From NCBI RefSeq assembly GCF_001427585.1, contig NZ_LMGY01000016.1, forward strand, positions 397,440 through 461,439: DNA of 64,000 nucleotides. The letters run 5' to 3'. The DNA comes from Pseudoxanthomonas sp. Root630 (lineage in GTDB: Bacteria; Pseudomonadota; Gammaproteobacteria; Xanthomonadales; Xanthomonadaceae). The notes under the pieces are model-generated. The model was not told the DNA's origin and searched no databases. It saw nothing but the letters and a program-made list of their open reading frames with translations. The translations under genes were made by a program, and so were the position numbers. Positions 50,864 through 58,618 of the stretch are shown piece after piece (the stretch's first letter is position 1; each line of letters begins with the position of its first letter).

Positions 50864-52225
50864 TCAGCTTTCCAGCGCCCGCAGCACGCCACGGGCCTTG
50901 GCGCGGGTTTCGTCCAGCTCCTTGTCCGGGACCGAATCGGCCACGATGCCGGCACCGGTACGGAAGCGGGCCACGCTGCCGGCACCGTCGGCGACGATCT
51001 CGGCGCTGCGGATCAGGATGTTCAGGTCGAGGTCGCCATCCCGATTGAGCCAGCCGAATGCGCCCGTGTAGGCGCCGCGCGGTACCTGCTCCAGTTCCGC
51101 GATGATCTGCATGCAGCGCACCTTCGGGCAGCCGGTGATGGTGCCGCCGGGGAACGTGGCGCGGATGACGTCGCCGGGCGTGGCATCGTCGCGCAGGTGG
51201 CCGCGCACGTTGCTGACGATGTGGTGCACGTGCGCGTAGCTCTCCACCGTCATCAGCTCGTCCACCTGCACGCTGCCGGGCGTGCAGACGCGACCCAGGT
51301 CGTTGCGCTCCAGGTCGATCAGCATGACGTGCTCGGCGCGCTCCTTCGGATGGCCGACGAGTTCCCGGATGCGCGCGGCATCGTCATCGCCTTCGAAACG
51401 CGGGCGCGTGCCCGCGATGGGCCGGGTTTCGACCACGTCGCCCCGCACGGACACCAGTCGCTCGGGCGAGGAGCTGACGACGGTCCAGTGCGGCGTGGCG
51501 AACAGGCCGGCGAAGGGTGCGGGGTTCGCGGTACGCAACCGCGCGTAGAGCACGGCCGGGTCCAGTGGCGCGTCGAAACGCGCCTGCCACGCCCGCGAGA
51601 GATTGACCTGGAAGATGTCGCCGGCGCGCAGGTACTCGAGGATCCGCTGCACGCCGTCGGTGAAGGCGGAAGGCGCGTCTTCGTCGATACGGGACGGCGG
51701 CTGCCACGCGGGCAGCGTGGGCAAACCGGTGGCGGCGCTGATGTCCTCCAGCGTGCGGGCGATCAACGCGCCCTGCCCCGCTTCGGCCACCACCACGCAA
51801 TCGCCGGTGCTGCGGTCTCGCAGGACGGCAGCGGGACAGCGCAGCGCAAGCGCGACGGGCTGCGTCGCCGGCGCCTGCGGCAGGTGCAGGACCGGTTCGA
51901 CCTGCTGCGCGAGTTCATAGGCCAACAGCAGCGCCCATCCGCCGCGGAACGGCCAACGCGGCTCCTCGCGCGGCGTGCGCTGCGCCTGCCAGTGGCGATC
52001 GAGCACGGCGAGGAAATCGCCGGCCTCCACGTCGCCTTGCAGCGTGCGGGTGACGCCATCGGTCGCCAGTTGCAGTCCGCTGCCATCCGCGACCAGCAGG
52101 AAGTCCCACCGCCCCTGCGCGGTGCCCGAGGCCACGGATTCCAGCAGCGCCGGATAACGCTGCGGATCCAGGCGATGCAGGGCCAACAGGTCGGTGCTGG
52201 CGGGAAGTGCGCACGTTTCGATCAT
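50864..52225 (-). CDS. pabB: Aminodeoxychorismate synthase component I (PabB)
   Basis: A 453-residue chorismate-using enzyme that forms aminodeoxychorismate for folate with a glutaminase partner (PabA) not visible here. Chorismate-site motifs: FQVNLSRAWQARFDA, SSSPERLVSVRGD, MLIDLERNDLGRVC, VHHIVSNVRGHL, FPGGTITGCPKVRCMQIIAE and RTGAGIVADSVPDKELDETR. The motif RPIAGTRPR carries Ala where E. coli PabB has the catalytic Lys of PIKGT. Ala is the anthranilate-synthase (TrpE) state. Context (mltG, fab genes) supports PabB, but TrpE-like activity should be kept in mind. Confidence 0.85.
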   Translation of the reverse strand: MIETCALPASTDLLALHRLDPQRYPALLESVASGTAQGRWDFLLVADGSGLQLATDGVTRTLQGDVEAGDFLAVLDRHWQAQRTPREEPRWPFRGGWALLLAYELAQQVEPVLHLPQAPATQPVALALRCPAAVLRDRSTGDCVVVAEAGQGALIARTLEDISAATGLPTLPAWQPPSRIDEDAPSAFTDGVQRILEYLRAGDIFQVNLSRAWQARFDAPLDPAVLYARLRTANPAPFAGLFATPHWTVVSSSPERLVSVRGDVVETRPIAGTRPRFEGDDDAARIRELVGHPKERAEHVMLIDLERNDLGRVCTPGSVQVDELMTVESYAHVHHIVSNVRGHLRDDATPGDVIRATFPGGTITGCPKVRCMQIIAELEQVPRGAYTGAFGWLNRDGDLDLNILIRSAEIVADGAGSVARFRTGAGIVADSVPDKELDETRAKARGVLRALES

Positions 52226-52236
52226 GATGGTCCTGG

Positions 52237-52359
52237 CCCCTCTCCCGCCGGGAGAGGGGTTGGGGTGAAGGTGCGGAGAAGATGCGACGGTTCAGTGGTC
52301 GGCGACTCCGCCGCACCCTCATCCGGCGCTGCGCGCCACCTTCTCCCCAAGGGAGAAGG
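52237..52359. repeat. Composite intergenic palindromic repeat between fabF and pabB
   Basis: Two perfect hairpins flank an imperfect inverted pair. CCCCTCTCCC/GGGAGAGGGG (52237-52259, 10-bp stem) and CCTTCTCCC/GGGAGAAGG (52339-52359, 9-bp stem) are the ends. GGGTGAAGGTGCGG and CCGCACCCTCATCC in between pair with two mismatches. CCTCTCCC...GGGAGAAGG elements of this kind occur in many proteobacterial intergenic regions. It probably reduces transcription from fabF into pabB. Confidence 0.8.
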
Positions 52360-52367
52360 AAGCATCG

Positions 52368-53609
52368 TCAGATCCGCTTGAACACCAGCGTGCCGTTGGT
52401 GCCGCCGAAGCCGAAGCCGTTCGACACGGCGACGTCGATCTTCTTCTCGCGCGCCGTGTGCGGCACGTAATCCAGGTCGCAGCCTTCGCCCGGCTCGTCC
52501 AGGTTGATGGTCGGCGGGATGATGCCGTGGTGGATGGCCAGCACGGAGAAGATGGCTTCCGCACCGCCCGCGGCACCCAGCAGGTGGCCGGTCATCGACT
52601 TGGTGGAGCTGACCATGATCTTGTACGCGTGGTCGCCCAGCGCGCGCTTCATCGCCAGCGTTTCGGCGAGGTCGCCCAACGGCGTGGAAGTGCCGTGCGC
52701 GTTGAGGTATTCCACCTGGTCGGCATTCAGTCCGGCGTCCTTCAACGCCGACAGCATGCAGCGCGACGGGCCTTCGCCGTTCTCGCTGGGCGCGGTCATG
52801 TGGTACGCGTCCTGCGAGGCGCCGAAGCCGGCCAGCTCGCAATAGATGCGTGCGCCACGCGCCTTGGCGTGCTCGTATTCCTCCAGCACCAGGATGCCGG
52901 CACCGTCGCCCAGCACGAAGCCGTCGCGGTCCTTGTCCCACGGGCGCGAGGCCCGGGCCGGATCGTCGTTGCGGGTGGACATGGCCTTCATCGCGCAGAA
53001 GCCGCCCACCGACGTCGGCGACGAGCCGCGCTCGGCGCCGCCGGCGACCATCACGTCGGCGTCGCCGTACTGGATGGTGCGCATGGCGATGCCGATCGAA
53101 TGGTTCGACGTGGCGCAGGCCGATACGGCCGAATAGCCCGGCCCCTTCAGCCCCTTCATGATGCTCAGGTGGCCCGGCAGCATGTTGATGATGGTGCTGG
53201 GGATGTAGAACGGGGAAATCTTGCGCGGGCCGCCTTCGTGCAGCTTCACCGCGGTTTCCTCGATGCCGAGGATGCCGCCGATGCCGGCGCCGATGATCGC
53301 GCCGATGCGCTCGGCATTGGACTCGGTCACTTCCAGCCCCGAATCGTCCATCGCCATCAGCGACGCGGCCAAGCCGTAGTGGATGAACGAATCCATCTTC
53401 TTCACATCCTTCGGCGAGACGAAGGACGTGGGATCGAAACCGCGGATCTCGCCCGCGATCTTCGTGCTGTAGCCCTCGGTATCGAAGGTCGTGATCGGGC
53501 CCAGGCCCGAACGTCCGTTGACGATGCCGTCCCAGCTGGTGGCCATGTCATTGCCCAGGGGGGACACCAGGCCCATGCCGGTGATGACGACGCGACGACG
53601 CTGGCTCAT
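52368..53609 (-). CDS. fabF: Beta-ketoacyl-ACP synthase II
   Basis: A 413-residue condensing enzyme elongating acyl-ACP with malonyl-ACP. The active-site Cys lies in [12 protein letters not shown], the His residues in [11 protein letters not shown] and [11 protein letters not shown], with the late GFGFGGTN loop. It has the standard KAS II length. It is the last gene of the fabD-fabG-acpP-fabF order on the minus strand. A GC-rich hairpin sits between acpP and fabF. Confidence 0.97.
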   Translation of the reverse strand: MSQRRRVVITGMGLVSPLGNDMATSWDGIVNGRSGLGPITTFDTEGYSTKIAGEIRGFDPTSFVSPKDVKKMDSFIHYGLAASLMAMDDSGLEVTESNAERIGAIIGAGIGGILGIEETAVKLHEGGPRKISPFYIPSTIINMLPGHLSIMKGLKGPGYSAVSACATSNHSIGIAMRTIQYGDADVMVAGGAERGSSPTSVGGFCAMKAMSTRNDDPARASRPWDKDRDGFVLGDGAGILVLEEYEHAKARGARIYCELAGFGASQDAYHMTAPSENGEGPSRCMLSALKDAGLNADQVEYLNAHGTSTPLGDLAETLAMKRALGDHAYKIMVSSTKSMTGHLLGAAGGAEAIFSVLAIHHGIIPPTINLDEPGEGCDLDYVPHTAREKKIDVAVSNGFGFGGTNGTLVFKRI

Positions 53610-53672
53610 ATCGGATTCCTCGTAAATCTTGGCGGCCGCGCCCTACGCAGGCGCATGGGGGCCGGATACGCG

Positions 53673-53694
53673 CGGGGCCGCATGCGCGGCCCCG
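53673..53694 (-). terminator. GC hairpin between acpP and fabF
   Basis: CGGGGCCGC, loop ATGC, GCGGCCCCG: a perfect 9-bp stem 26 bases after the acpP stop and 64 bases before the fabF start. There is no T-run. It could cap most acpP transcripts, matching the need for much more ACP than FabF. The core (GGGGCCGCATGC then CGGCCCC) recurs in the hairpin at 4153-4178. Confidence 0.6.
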
Positions 53695-53719
53695 ACACGG
53701 TTTGCTGCAGACGCGGGAC

Positions 53720-53959
53720 TTACGCCTTGACGTGCGCCTTGACGTAGTCGATGGCCTGCTGCACCGAAGTGATCTTCTCGGCTTCCTCGTCGGGAATCTC
53801 GCACTCGAACTCTTCTTCCAGCGCCATCACCAGCTCAACGGTGTCCAGCGAGTCGGCGCCCAGGTCATCGACGAACGATGCGCTGGTGGTGACTTCTTCT
53901 TCCTTAACGCCGAGTTGTTCGACGACGATTTTCTTGACGCGTTCTTCGATGCTGCTCAT
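53720..53959 (-). CDS. acpP: Acyl carrier protein
   Basis: A 79-residue acidic carrier of growing acyl chains. The phosphopantetheine-accepting Ser is in [18 protein letters not shown]. The four helices and acidity match the family. It sits between fabG and fabF as in E. coli. Most of the 148 bases upstream carry no gene, and an AT-rich stretch (TAGTAAAAAAATAGC on the minus strand) follows the fabG stop. Confidence 0.98.
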   Translation of the reverse strand: MSSIEERVKKIVVEQLGVKEEEVTTSASFVDDLGADSLDTVELVMALEEEFECEIPDEEAEKITSVQQAIDYVKAHVKA

Positions 53960-54107
53960 GGATTCGCTCCAGACGGAGATTGGGTGACTTGTTGGACTCT
54001 GCCGACGCTGCGCGAGGGCAAACCGGGGGATAGTGTAGTGGAAACCGGGGGCGTGGGGCAGTCGCCTGCAACCGCCCCCGAATCAACCACTTACAGCTAT
54101 TTTTTTA

Positions 54108-54851
54108 CTACGGCATGTACATGCCGCCATTGACGTGGAGGGTTTCGCCGGTGATGTAGGCGGCGGACGGGCCGGCCAGGAACGCCACCGCGTTGGCGAT
54201 GTCGGCGGGTTCGCCCAGGCGGCCCAGCGCGATCTGCTCGGCGAGCGCCTGCTTGGTCTCCTCCGGCAGGTCCTTGGTCATGTCGGTGGCGATGAAGCCC
54301 GGCGCGACCACATTGACGGTGACGCCACGGCTGCCGATCTCCTTCGCCAGCGACTTGGAGAACGCGATGATGCCGGCCTTGGCCGCGGCGTAGTTCGCCT
54401 GGCCCGCATTGCCGGTCACGCCGATCACCGAGGCGATGTTGATGATGCGACCCTTGCGCGCCTTCATCATGCCGCGCATCACCGCTTTCGACGTGCGGTA
54501 GACGCTGGTGAGGTTGGTGTCGAGGATGGCCTGCCAGTCTTCGTCCTTCATCCGCATCAGCAGGTTGTCGCGGGTGATGCCGGCGTTGTTGACGAGAATC
54601 GAGATGCCGCCGAATTCCTTGCTGATCGCATCCACCAGCGCATCCACGGCACCGGCATCGGTCACGTTGAGTTCGCGACCATGGCCGCCCGCGCCCGCCA
54701 GTCGCTCGCCGATGGCCTGCGCGCCCGACGCGCTGGTCGCGGTGCCGATGACGGTCGCGCCCAGTGCGGCCAGTGCGTCCGCGATGGCGGCACCGATGCC
54801 GCGGCTGGCGCCGGTGACCAGCGCGATTTCACCCTGCAGGGGCTTGCTCAT
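54108..54851 (-). CDS. fabG: 3-oxoacyl-ACP reductase
   Basis: A 247-residue short-chain dehydrogenase reducing beta-ketoacyl-ACP with NADPH. The cofactor motif is VTGASRGIGAAIA, then LVNNAGITRDNLLMRM; the catalytic YxxxK is in NYAAAKAGIIAFSKSLAKEI, with Ser in IINIASVIGVTGN. The C-terminus ends VNGGMYMP as in E. coli FabG. It follows fabD by 69 bases in the fab operon. Confidence 0.97.
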   Translation of the reverse strand: MSKPLQGEIALVTGASRGIGAAIADALAALGATVIGTATSASGAQAIGERLAGAGGHGRELNVTDAGAVDALVDAISKEFGGISILVNNAGITRDNLLMRMKDEDWQAILDTNLTSVYRTSKAVMRGMMKARKGRIINIASVIGVTGNAGQANYAAAKAGIIAFSKSLAKEIGSRGVTVNVVAPGFIATDMTKDLPEETKQALAEQIALGRLGEPADIANAVAFLAGPSAAYITGETLHVNGGMYMP

Positions 54852-54920
54852 GATGGATGTCCTTGGGACGGGTCCGCGCGATCGCGGCGGACAGGATAGG
54901 GGAACGCGTGCGGTCGTGTA

Positions 54921-55865
54921 TCAGGATTGCCAGTCGGCCAACGCGGCCTGGAAATCGCCGACGCCACCGATGGCGCGCGCATCCAGACCCTTGTCGATAC
55001 GCTTCACCAGACCGGCCAGCACCTTGCCCGGACCGCATTCGGCGATACGCGTGGTGCCCCTGGATGCCAGCGCCTGCACGCAGTCGGTCCAGCGCACCGG
55101 CAGGTAGAGCTGACGCACCAGCGCGTCGCGGATCGCGTCCACGCCGTCGTGCACCTGCGCATCGACGTTCTGCACCACCGGCAGCGACGGCACGTGCCAC
55201 GACAGGCCCGCCATCACCTCGGCCAGGCGGTTGGCCGCTTCGCGCATCAGCGGCGTATGCGAGGGAACGCTGACGGCCAGCTTCACGACCTTGCGGATGC
55301 CGCGCTCGGTGAGCAGCGCGATGGCGCGCTCCACGGCGTCGCTGTCGCCGCCGATCACGATCTGACCGGGCGAGTTGTAGTTGGCTGGCACGACCACCTT
55401 GCTGTCGGATGCCAGCGCGCAGACCTCGGTCACCAAGGCATCCTCGGCACCCAGCACCGCCGCCATGGCGCCAACGCCTGCCGGTGCGGCGTCCTGCATC
55501 AACTGGCCACGCAGGCGTACCAGGTGCGCGCCATCGTTCAGCGAGAGCGCGCCAGCGGCGACCAGCGCCGTGTACTCGCCCAGGCTGTGGCCCGCCAGAC
55601 GCGCGGGCTGCGCGCCACCCTGCTGCTGCCAAGCGCGCCACACGGCGATGCCGCCGGCGAGCAGCGCGGGCTGCGTGTATTCGGTGCGATTGAGCATTTC
55701 CTCGGGCCCGCCCTGCGACAACGCCCACAGGTCCACGCCGGCGCCTTCGGACGCTTCGGCGAACGTCTCGCGCACGATCGGATACAGCTCCGAGAGCTCG
55801 GCCAGCATGCCGACCGATTGCGAGCCCTGGCCCGGGAAGACGAAAGCGAGTTGCGTGGAGGCCAC
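54921..55865 (-). CDS. fabD: Malonyl-CoA:ACP transacylase
   Basis: A 314-residue enzyme loading malonyl onto ACP. The nucleophile elbow is AGHSLGEYTALVAAG, FVFPGQGSQSVGM opens the protein, and QLYLPVRWTDCV, with VSVPSHTPLM (active-site His), completes the set. The start is GTG 55865 with AGGG upstream. It is preceded by a possible promoter and a strong hairpin after fabH, so fabD may head its own transcript. Confidence 0.97.
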   Translation of the reverse strand: MASTQLAFVFPGQGSQSVGMLAELSELYPIVRETFAEASEGAGVDLWALSQGGPEEMLNRTEYTQPALLAGGIAVWRAWQQQGGAQPARLAGHSLGEYTALVAAGALSLNDGAHLVRLRGQLMQDAAPAGVGAMAAVLGAEDALVTEVCALASDSKVVVPANYNSPGQIVIGGDSDAVERAIALLTERGIRKVVKLAVSVPSHTPLMREAANRLAEVMAGLSWHVPSLPVVQNVDAQVHDGVDAIRDALVRQLYLPVRWTDCVQALASRGTTRIAECGPGKVLAGLVKRIDKGLDARAIGGVGDFQAALADWQS

Positions 55866-55895
55866 TCGGACACCCTGAGTAAAAATCAGGCGGCG

Positions 55896-55925
55896 ATGAT
55901 ACGGGCGAACCCGCCGGATTGTCTG
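55896..55925 (-). promoter_or_regulatory. Possible promoter of fabD
   Basis: On the minus strand CAGACA (55920-55925) and TATCAT (55896-55901) are 18 bases apart, about 30 bases before the GTG start. The -10 match is good, the -35 moderate. It lies beyond the fabH terminator, as a fresh promoter would. Confidence 0.45.
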
Positions 55926-56006
55926 TACCGGGGCGTATGCGCCTGCGACGTCGCGTCGCAGTCCGAGAACGTGGAACGCGCTGGCGATGACGTCGCAGGA
56001 AACGCA

Positions 56007-56034
56007 AAAGGCGACGCTTCGCAGCGTCGCCTTT
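56007..56034 (-). terminator. Intrinsic terminator of fabH
   Basis: AAAGGCGACGCT, loop GCGA, AGCGTCGCCTTT: a perfect 12-bp stem with a tetraloop. TTTT follows on the minus strand from the stem end. It lies 28 bases after the fabH stop. Flanking A and T runs could make it work in both directions. Confidence 0.85.
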
Positions 56035-56062
56035 CGTCATGCAGCGTGTTCGAGGGCGTGAC

Positions 56063-57058
56063 TCAGTAGCGCAGCAGCACCGAGCCCCAGGTGAAACCGC
56101 CACCGAAGGCTTCCAGCAACAGCAGCTGGCCGCGCTCGACGCGACCCGAACGCACCGCTGCGTCCAGCGCGAGCGGCACGGAAGCGGATGACGTGTTGCC
56201 GTGCTTGTCGACGGTCACGATCACCTGGTCCATCGACATGTCCAGGCGCTTGGCCGTGGCTTCGATGATGCGCAGGTTCGCCTGGTGCGGGATCAGCCAG
56301 TCCAGGTCGTGCTTGTCCAGGCCGTTGGCCTCGAGCGTTTCGTCGACGACGCTGTCGAGCGCCTTCACGGCGTACTTGAAGACGTCATTGCCCTTCATGT
56401 GGATGCGGATGCCATTGTTCGGCTCGTCCGGGTTGAACCCCTTGGACACGCCCACGGGGTTCCACAGCAGTTCCTTCTTGCTGCCGTCGGCATGCAGATG
56501 GGTGCTGAGGATGCCGGTCTCGTCGTCGGCCTTGAGCACGGCGGCACCGGCGCCATCGCCGAACAGCACGCAGGTGGTGCGCTCGGTCCAGTCGACGATG
56601 CGGCTGAGGGTTTCGGTACCGACGACCAGCGCGGTCTTGGCGTCGCCGCAGCGGATGAACTTCTCAGCCACGCTCAACGCGTAGATGAAGCCCGAGCACG
56701 CGGCGTTGACGTCCATCGCCGCGCAGCCGGTCGCGCCGAGGCGCGCCTGGATCAGGCAGGCGGTGGACGGGAAGATCAGGTCCGGCGTGGTGGTGCCGAC
56801 GACGATCAGGTCGATCTCGGAAACATCCACGCCCGCCGATTCCAGCGCGCGCAGCGCAGCCTGGTAGCCCAGGTCGCCGGCGGTTTCGCCTTCGGCGGCG
56901 ATGTGGCGTTCGCGGATGCCGGTGCGGGACTGGATCCACTCATCGCTGGTGTCGACCAACTTCGACAGGTCTTCGTTGGTCAGCACTTTCTCGGGCAAAT
57001 AGCTGCCCGTTCCGGCGATGCGCGCGTAAATGCGCCCCTTGTTGCCCGGCTCGCTCAT
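56063..57058 (-). CDS. fabH: Beta-ketoacyl-ACP synthase III
   Basis: A 331-residue enzyme that starts fatty-acid synthesis by condensing acyl-CoA with malonyl-ACP. The catalytic Cys is in [12 protein letters not shown], His in [11 protein letters not shown] and Asn in [15 protein letters not shown]. The C-terminal [13 protein letters not shown] is typical. ATG 57058 is used; an upstream in-frame start adds four residues. rpmF and yceD precede it, the conserved yceD-rpmF-fabH order (no plsX between). Confidence 0.97.
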   Translation of the reverse strand: MSEPGNKGRIYARIAGTGSYLPEKVLTNEDLSKLVDTSDEWIQSRTGIRERHIAAEGETAGDLGYQAALRALESAGVDVSEIDLIVVGTTTPDLIFPSTACLIQARLGATGCAAMDVNAACSGFIYALSVAEKFIRCGDAKTALVVGTETLSRIVDWTERTTCVLFGDGAGAAVLKADDETGILSTHLHADGSKKELLWNPVGVSKGFNPDEPNNGIRIHMKGNDVFKYAVKALDSVVDETLEANGLDKHDLDWLIPHQANLRIIEATAKRLDMSMDQVIVTVDKHGNTSSASVPLALDAAVRSGRVERGQLLLLEAFGGGFTWGSVLLRY

Positions 57059-57149
57059 GCACGCTCCCATTGCCGGCCCGCCAGCGGGCCCAGGTTGTCA
57101 TCGATCATGCGGAAAGCGCGCCCAGCCCAGGGTGGGCGCGCTGCATGGA

Positions 57150-57344
57150 TCAATCTTCCTCGACCGCCGAGGTCTTGGTGGCGATGACCTTCTTGCCGCG
57201 GTAGTAGCCGTCGGCGGTCACGTGGTGGCGCAGGTGCGTCTCGCCCGTGGTCGGGTCGGTGGACAACTGCTTGGCGGTCAGCGCGTCGTGCGAACGACGC
57301 TGGCCACGACGGGACGGGGTAACGCGGGATTTCTGCACAGCCAT
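57150..57344 (-). CDS. rpmF: Ribosomal protein L32
   Basis: A 64-residue basic protein, starting [20 protein letters not shown] and containing [20 protein letters not shown]. It has no Cys pairs, so it is of the zinc-free type. Placement between yceD and fabH is conserved in gammaproteobacteria. It probably shares the yceD transcript. Confidence 0.97.
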   Translation of the reverse strand: MAVQKSRVTPSRRGQRRSHDALTAKQLSTDPTTGETHLRHHVTADGYYRGKKVIATKTSAVEED

Positions 57345-57411
57345 GGGATTGCTCCAGCTCTCGTATCTGTTGATGAACCTTGCGGTTCGTGTTGCCAGAC
57401 CGCCGTAGCGG

Positions 57412-57918
57412 CTAGTTCTTCTTCAGCGAGGCCAGCGCCGCGAACGGACTGACCTTCGCCACCTCTTCTTCATCCGCCGCCCATTCGCGTTCAACCGCGT
57501 CGGACGCCGGGTTCACCGCCACCACCGGCACGGCGAGGACCAGTTCGTCCTCCACCAGGTCGGCGGGGCGCAACATCCCGTCCTCGGGCACCAGCAGCGC
57601 TTCGTAATCGGGCGGCAGCGCGGCTTCTTCCTCTTCGCTGCGCACCAGACCCAACCGCTGCTTCAGCGTCACCGGCAGCACGAATCGCTGCAGGCTGCGC
57701 TGGCACACCAACGGCAGGCCGGCCTCGATCTGCAGCTCCAGGTAAGGAACCCGCAGGGCATCGTGGTCGAACTCCACCGTGTAGCGTGCTTCACCTTCCG
57801 TATCGGCCAGAAGGCCCTGCAGGCGCGTCATGGCGGACAACGGAAGGCGACCTTCGAAACTGCGCCGGTTCGCGACCATGCGCCACGCATCCAGCAGTTC
57901 GGGCGTATTCGCGGACAT
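57412..57918 (-). CDS. yceD: YceD family protein (DUF177)
   Basis: A 168-residue protein of the DUF177 family, associated with 23S rRNA accumulation and L32. It includes [40 protein letters not shown] and [15 protein letters not shown] (with one of the usual cysteines), and an acidic C-terminal region ([23 protein letters not shown]). ATG 57918 fits the family; the open frame further up crosses the maf start. It is divergent from yceF. Confidence 0.88.
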   Translation of the reverse strand: MSANTPELLDAWRMVANRRSFEGRLPLSAMTRLQGLLADTEGEARYTVEFDHDALRVPYLELQIEAGLPLVCQRSLQRFVLPVTLKQRLGLVRSEEEEAALPPDYEALLVPEDGMLRPADLVEDELVLAVPVVAVNPASDAVEREWAADEEEVAKVSPFAALASLKKN

Positions 57919-58042
57919 AAGCCGCTGAATGTTAAGGATGAAACCCTGAACTGTCAAACCACCCCACCCGACCAGGATGGCTTGCCGCCGGCCCGCCCGC
58001 CGGGCAGACTCCCCCGCCCTGCCCCTCCCGATCCTCGCGCCC

Positions 58043-58612
58043 ATGCCTTTGCTGCTCGCCTCCACGTCCCGCTACCGCCGCGAGCTGCTGGAGCGCCTGC
58101 GCCTGCCTTTCCATATCGCCCGCCCGGAGGTGGACGAAGCTCCGCTGGAAGGCGAGACGGTGCCCGCCATGGCGGCCCGCCTGGCCCAGGGCAAAGCCGC
58201 CGCGATCGCCACCCAGCACCCCGGCGCGTGGGTCCTGGGGTCGGACCAGGCGGCGGAACTGGACGGCGCGCCCCTGGGCAAGCCGGGCCATCGCGAGGCC
58301 GCCATCGCCCAATTGTCGGCCATGGCGGGCCGCCAGGTCCGCTTCCATACCGTGGTGGCACTGGTCCGGGACGACGAGGTCCTGCTGGCGCACGACACCA
58401 CGACGGTCCACTTCCGCGCCCTGACCCAGGCGGAGATCGAGCGTTACGTGGACGCCGAGCAGCCCTTCGACTGCGCGGGCAGCTTCAAGTCCGAGGGCCT
58501 GGGCATCGCCCTGTTCGATGCCATCGAATCGAAGGACCCCACGGCCCTCGTCGGCCTGCCCCTGATCGCGGTGTCGCGGATGCTGCGGGACGCCGGCTTC
58601 GATCTGCCCTGA
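58043..58612 (+). CDS. yceF: 7-methyl-GTP pyrophosphatase (Maf/YceF)
   Basis: A 189-residue nucleotide pyrophosphatase cleaving modified nucleoside triphosphates, m7GTP for YceF. The start LLASTSRYRRELLERLRLPF, then RPEVDEAP and GSDQAAELDGAPLGKPG, then VHFRALTQAEIERYV, CAGSFKSEGLGIALF and GLPLIAVSRML, agrees with E. coli YceF rather than the other Maf. It is divergent from yceD, as in E. coli. It is convergent with the GT39 gene (6 bases between). Confidence 0.92.
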   Translation: MPLLLASTSRYRRELLERLRLPFHIARPEVDEAPLEGETVPAMAARLAQGKAAAIATQHPGAWVLGSDQAAELDGAPLGKPGHREAAIAQLSAMAGRQVRFHTVVALVRDDEVLLAHDTTTVHFRALTQAEIERYVDAEQPFDCAGSFKSEGLGIALFDAIESKDPTALVGLPLIAVSRMLRDAGFDLP

Positions 58613-58618
58613 GCGGGA

